From Candidatus Omnitrophota bacterium (GTDB taxonomy: Bacteria; Omnitrophota; Gorgyraeia; S143-82): a stretch of 9,150 nucleotides of DNA. Positions 5,842 through 9,150 of the stretch are shown one piece after another. The number at the start of each line of letters is the position of its first letter. Within the stretch, counting starts at the first letter, position 1. A model generated the notes under the pieces. It had not been told where the DNA came from and ran no database searches. It saw only the letters and a list, made by a program, of their open reading frames with translations. The DNA is taken from positions 1-9,150 of the forward strand of contig JALVWL010000171.1 in assembly GCA_027034965.1 (NCBI GenBank), read 5' to 3'. Both the position numbers and the translations under genes were made by a program.

Positions 5842-8800
5842 TTGATTAAGCGTTTTTTAAATATATTTTTAATCACTGCATTAATCCTGGGGCAGCTGAG
5901 CCCTGGTTGGGCGTATAGTCCCCAACCTCTTTCTAAAGATTATCCCCCTGTTGGGCTTGAGGTTAAGGGAAATTCGTATAGCCTTTTTGTGGATAGAGGG
6001 GTCTTGTCCGGTCCATACTCGTTCTCTCCTCCGGAGTTATTTCAGGTATTTGAGACGTTTTTGAGGCTCCCCCCAGGACTTTTGGGTGTCAATCTCTCGC
6101 CTGGTTATCCTACATTGCCAAATGAGCTCTTAAACACGCTGGTAGGGAGGATCCTCCTTCAGGTAGACCTTATGTTTAAGTTGGACCTGGAGAAGGTCCT
6201 CTTGAGGCACCTGGTGGCCTCGGATATAGACAGAATGGAGGACTTTCCCTATTTCTGGATAGAGCCCAGGAGGGCAGTCATTGGCAGGGATAAAGACGGC
6301 AGGGCCTTTGTTAAGGACATAAAGATAAGCGTCAAGGTAAAGACCAAGGACAGGAAGGCTAGGGAATTATATCGTCAGGTTTGTAAGGAAATGGAGGATT
6401 ATATCTATTCCTCAAAGGATTACAGGCCTCTTATCCTTTTGTTTGAGTTATTTGCCCTGGCAGATTATCTCAAACGCGATCTGGCCAGTCCCTCAAATTC
6501 GAATAAGGAAAAGAGAAGACGCGGGAATAAGGATAAGATAATAAAGGGGATAGAGGCAGTCCCTGATTACATATATACTCCGGAATTGTTTTCCTCTGTC
6601 TACGACATCAAGCGCGATTATGCCAGGCGCTTCTTTTCCTCCTACAATAGCACCTTTAGAGGGAGGAAGGTGGTTGTTAGTTTTGGTGGGGTTAAGTTCA
6701 AAAAGATGTTCAGGTTTATAAGGAAGGCCAGATTTCCAGAAGGCCTGGTTAGGATAATCAAGGGATTTCCAATAAAGATTACATCTAAGCGACCTGATTT
6801 CTCTCTTATTCCCAAGGATATCAGACCCTCTGTAGAAGAGGCCCTTTCAGGGATATCCAGTCAAAGGTATTGGCAGCTGCTCGAGTTCGATGACGGAGGG
6901 ATGACAGGGCAATGGCAGGGGCTGTTCTACCTGCCTTCCAGGAACCTGGCAGTGCACCTAAAAGGCCTAAGGGGACGACCCGGGGCCAGGATAGAGAGCA
7001 AGAAAGGGGACCTTATTTCCTTTAAAAAGATGGCAGACCTGGCCTTGATTCCTTCGATTACGAAAGAAGATCGATTTTCTATATTCTATTCTGTTGCTAA
7101 GGCAGAGGCAGATGTATTTTCCAGAAAGGGGATTGTTATTGACCTGGATGCGATATTCTTTCCATTTGATTTTGAGGATTTGATGGAAGAACCCAGCATT
7201 CTCTTCGAAGACTTTGCCATAGCAAGACCTACCAATGGCATAGAATATTTCTATGCCATTAATATTCTGTACAAGGATATCTGCGCTCGTCTGGGAATCT
7301 CTCCCCAAAAGGAGGACTATGCCCGCGTCTTCTTTGGCAGGGCCTATCCGTTTTCACAGGATGATGGATTCGGGTTGGAATATGCGGATATGGTATACAG
7401 GGAATATCAGGTAGTGCTGGGACCCGATGACGATAGGGAGAGTCAGAAGGGAGAGAATAGTCTCTCTTATAGGATGCGTAACGCTATAAATAGGGTAAAG
7501 GCCCTTTTATTGGATCATCTTGGATTGATGCTGATGATTGGCCTGCCCTTTATATTTAAGCCCCTGGCTGTGCCTGTGTTCCTTACCGGAGTCAAATCAA
7601 AAAAACTGCGAAAGTTGAAGGCTAGGAAAAAGAAAAAGATGGGCAAGGATGCAAAAGGGCAAGGACAGGATATCTTGGAGGCCATACTGAAAGGCAACAA
7701 GGCCGAAAACGGCCTTGGAGGCGAGTTACCTATTGACGATACCATTTACAGGAGAGCGCGTGTAAAAAGTCTCTACTCTCCTCAGGACTTTCTGGGTGTC
7801 AGGGACCTGGCATCTGTAAAGTCTATGCTTCGCTATGTAAAAGAGCTTTCAGAGGATATATCCCGCTGGTATTCAAGCGGCCTATTAGATAGGGATGGAA
7901 TAGCAAGGCAGTTTGGGAAAGAGGCCTTTAGGGACCCTGAGTTCTTCGCCTTGTATTCTTCAAGGCTATTGCTGCCCCTTCTGCAATTTACAGCTACTTC
8001 CAATAAAGTCAGCCCAATGGATAGGATTGCTATAACAAAGTCGATCCTGCTGGCGGTTTCCTCTTTTGATGAGGGGGCGCTCCTTTCAGATGTTTCCCTG
8101 GCTGGTCTGAAGGCCGCACTGGGTATTTGCGGGATAGCAATAAACATCCTTGGTAAGGAGTCTGAAGAATTGCCAAATGATTACATAGCAGAGAGACTGG
8201 CTAGTTTTCTGGAAAGGATTTACAAGGCAAGCTCTAGTCTCAACAAACCCTCTTTGAGATTAAAGTCTATCTTTATGATGTTCGAATTTTGTTTTGATTA
8301 CTTAAATTCCCTAGATGGACTGAAAAATAGGCGGATGATTATAGAGAAAATTGGGGAGACCTTGGGACTGGATATAGATGTGGATGCGATATTAGAGGAC
8401 AATGTCCCTTTTATGGCCCTGGCCTCCAGGATAATATCTTCCAGGCAGGTTGCTGAGTTATATAGGTCCTCAAGTGATAATATTTACCTTTTTATTAGTG
8501 TGTTGAACCCATATCTGGATTACCCCTTGGATAAGATAGAGGCCAGACTGAAAGTCCTCTGTGAAGGAAGCGAAAAAGAGAGACAAAATACCAGGCTGGT
8601 CCTTTCTATATTGATAGACTATCTGATAGGTATATCTCCTTATTCTCAGGAAGCCAGCAATAGATTCGACAGGCTAGTTGAGAATCTCCTTAATTTTAGA
8701 CTAGATGGCAGATCGCAGAGGGATAAACTGCTTGCCTATTTTCTCTACGACTCTTCAGAGTTATCTGTGGAGAGTAGAATAGAGCTAATAGCACGCTTCC

Positions 8801-9150
8801 TGAAGAGAAGACTTGATTTTTATTACCTTGGAGAAGATATACTCTATCCTGGTTACGCCTACAACTATATTTCGAAGGACACACTATACAAATTCATATC
8901 CCAGGATATAGATAAAAGGCTCAGGTATGCGGCCCTTACAGTATTCCTGGTCCACAGAGATTTTCGGTCATTTATGGTTTTGAGCCGTCCCTTTCTAGAT
9001 AACGACAACTGGATACTTCCCAGATATATGCTTTCCCTTGAGGAGCTCGATAGTCAGGACAGAGGAAATAGGTTGCGCCTCTTTCTTGCTGATTATTCCA
9101 AAGATGAGATACTTAGGCGTCTCTATTCTGCTATAGATCTTGAAAAGGAT
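5842..9150 (+). CDS. Large exported membrane protein of unknown function (3' end beyond window)
   Basis: The frame stays open for 1103 codons to the window edge, so the gene is incomplete here. I do not recognise a family. Residues 1-24 are a typical signal peptide: K3 R4, a hydrophobic core at 5-19, and likely cleavage after GWA (22-24). Residues 25 to about 553 form a mixed, presumably periplasmic part, with a Lys/Arg-rich insert at about 201-215. A hydrophobic stretch (about 559-583) is followed at once by a very basic stretch (586-602, KSKKLRKLK and RKKKKMGK). That is a positive-inside stop-transfer signal, so the rest would be cytoplasmic. From about 610 onward the sequence is leucine-rich and looks helical, possibly HEAT-like near the end, without a clear repeat unit. 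Codon use matches the neighbours. It has its own likely promoter and a TTG start. Scaffold or mechanosensory roles would be guesses. Confidence 0.85.
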   Translation, partial: MIKRFLNIFLITALILGQLSPGWAYSPQPLSKDYPPVGLEVKGNSYSLFVDRGVLSGPYSFSPPELFQVFETFLRLPPGLLGVNLSPGYPTLPNELLNTLVGRILLQVDLMFKLDLEKVLLRHLVASDIDRMEDFPYFWIEPRRAVIGRDKDGRAFVKDIKISVKVKTKDRKARELYRQVCKEMEDYIYSSKDYRPLILLFELFALADYLKRDLASPSNSNKEKRRRGNKDKIIKGIEAVPDYIYTPELFSSVYDIKRDYARRFFSSYNSTFRGRKVVVSFGGVKFKKMFRFIRKARFPEGLVRIIKGFPIKITSKRPDFSLIPKDIRPSVEEALSGISSQRYWQLLEFDDGGMTGQWQGLFYLPSRNLAVHLKGLRGRPGARIESKKGDLISFKKMADLALIPSITKEDRFSIFYSVAKAEADVFSRKGIVIDLDAIFFPFDFEDLMEEPSILFEDFAIARPTNGIEYFYAINILYKDICARLGISPQKEDYARVFFGRAYPFSQDDGFGLEYADMVYREYQVVLGPDDDRESQKGENSLSYRMRNAINRVKALLLDHLGLMLMIGLPFIFKPLAVPVFLTGVKSKKLRKLKARKKKKMGKDAKGQGQDILEAILKGNKAENGLGGELPIDDTIYRRARVKSLYSPQDFLGVRDLASVKSMLRYVKELSEDISRWYSSGLLDRDGIARQFGKEAFRDPEFFALYSSRLLLPLLQFTATSNKVSPMDRIAITKSILLAVSSFDEGALLSDVSLAGLKAALGICGIAINILGKESEELPNDYIAERLASFLERIYKASSSLNKPSLRLKSIFMMFEFCFDYLNSLDGLKNRRMIIEKIGETLGLDIDVDAILEDNVPFMALASRIISSRQVAELYRSSSDNIYLFISVLNPYLDYPLDKIEARLKVLCEGSEKERQNTRLVLSILIDYLIGISPYSQEASNRFDRLVENLLNFRLDGRSQRDKLLAYFLYDSSELSVESRIELIARFLKRRLDFYYLGEDILYPGYAYNYISKDTLYKFISQDIDKRLRYAALTVFLVHRDFRSFMVLSRPFLDNDNWILPRYMLSLEELDSQDRGNRLRLFLADYSKDEILRRLYSAIDLEKD

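Overview
The window is bacterial DNA of moderate GC content. All recognisable genes lie on the plus strand and are tightly packed. Codon use is uniform throughout, with a strong preference for AGG (Arg) and ATA (Ile), so nothing looks recently transferred. The gene mix (compact sigma-70 factor, DUF4091/GH123-type glycoside hydrolase with a carbohydrate-binding-like module, COG1033-type RND exporter, very large exported protein) would fit an uncultured Gram-negative lineage such as Omnitrophota. That assignment is a tentative inference, because no marker gene in the window fixes the taxonomy.

Layout. Bases 1-313 are non-coding. They hold two AT-rich arrays of degenerate 7-base units in opposite orientation (18-72 and 178-229). 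Bases 326-5713 look like one operon of three products joined by 4-base stop/start overlaps (ATGA, then TTGA). The first is a sigma-70 family sigma factor. The second is a membrane-anchored, CBM-like plus DUF4091/GH123 protein split into two frames at a run of nine T. The third is a twelve-helix MMPL-type RND exporter. A 128-base gap follows with a good -10 box. After it comes a long open frame (5842 to the window edge, at least 1103 residues, incomplete) encoding an exported membrane protein that I do not recognise. It has a signal peptide, a periplasmic part of about 530 residues, a transmembrane stretch, a very basic stretch, and a long helical, probably cytoplasmic part.

How the genes may work together (inference): the hydrolase and the exporter both act at the inner membrane facing the periplasm. 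The sigma factor heading their operon could set the transcriptional programme for an envelope or polysaccharide-related process. The large protein has its own promoter but may serve the same envelope function. The points most worth a second look are the T9 frame break in the hydrolase, the altered -35 recognition helix of the sigma factor, the sigma/hydrolase/exporter coupling, the large unknown protein, and the opposed heptamer arrays.
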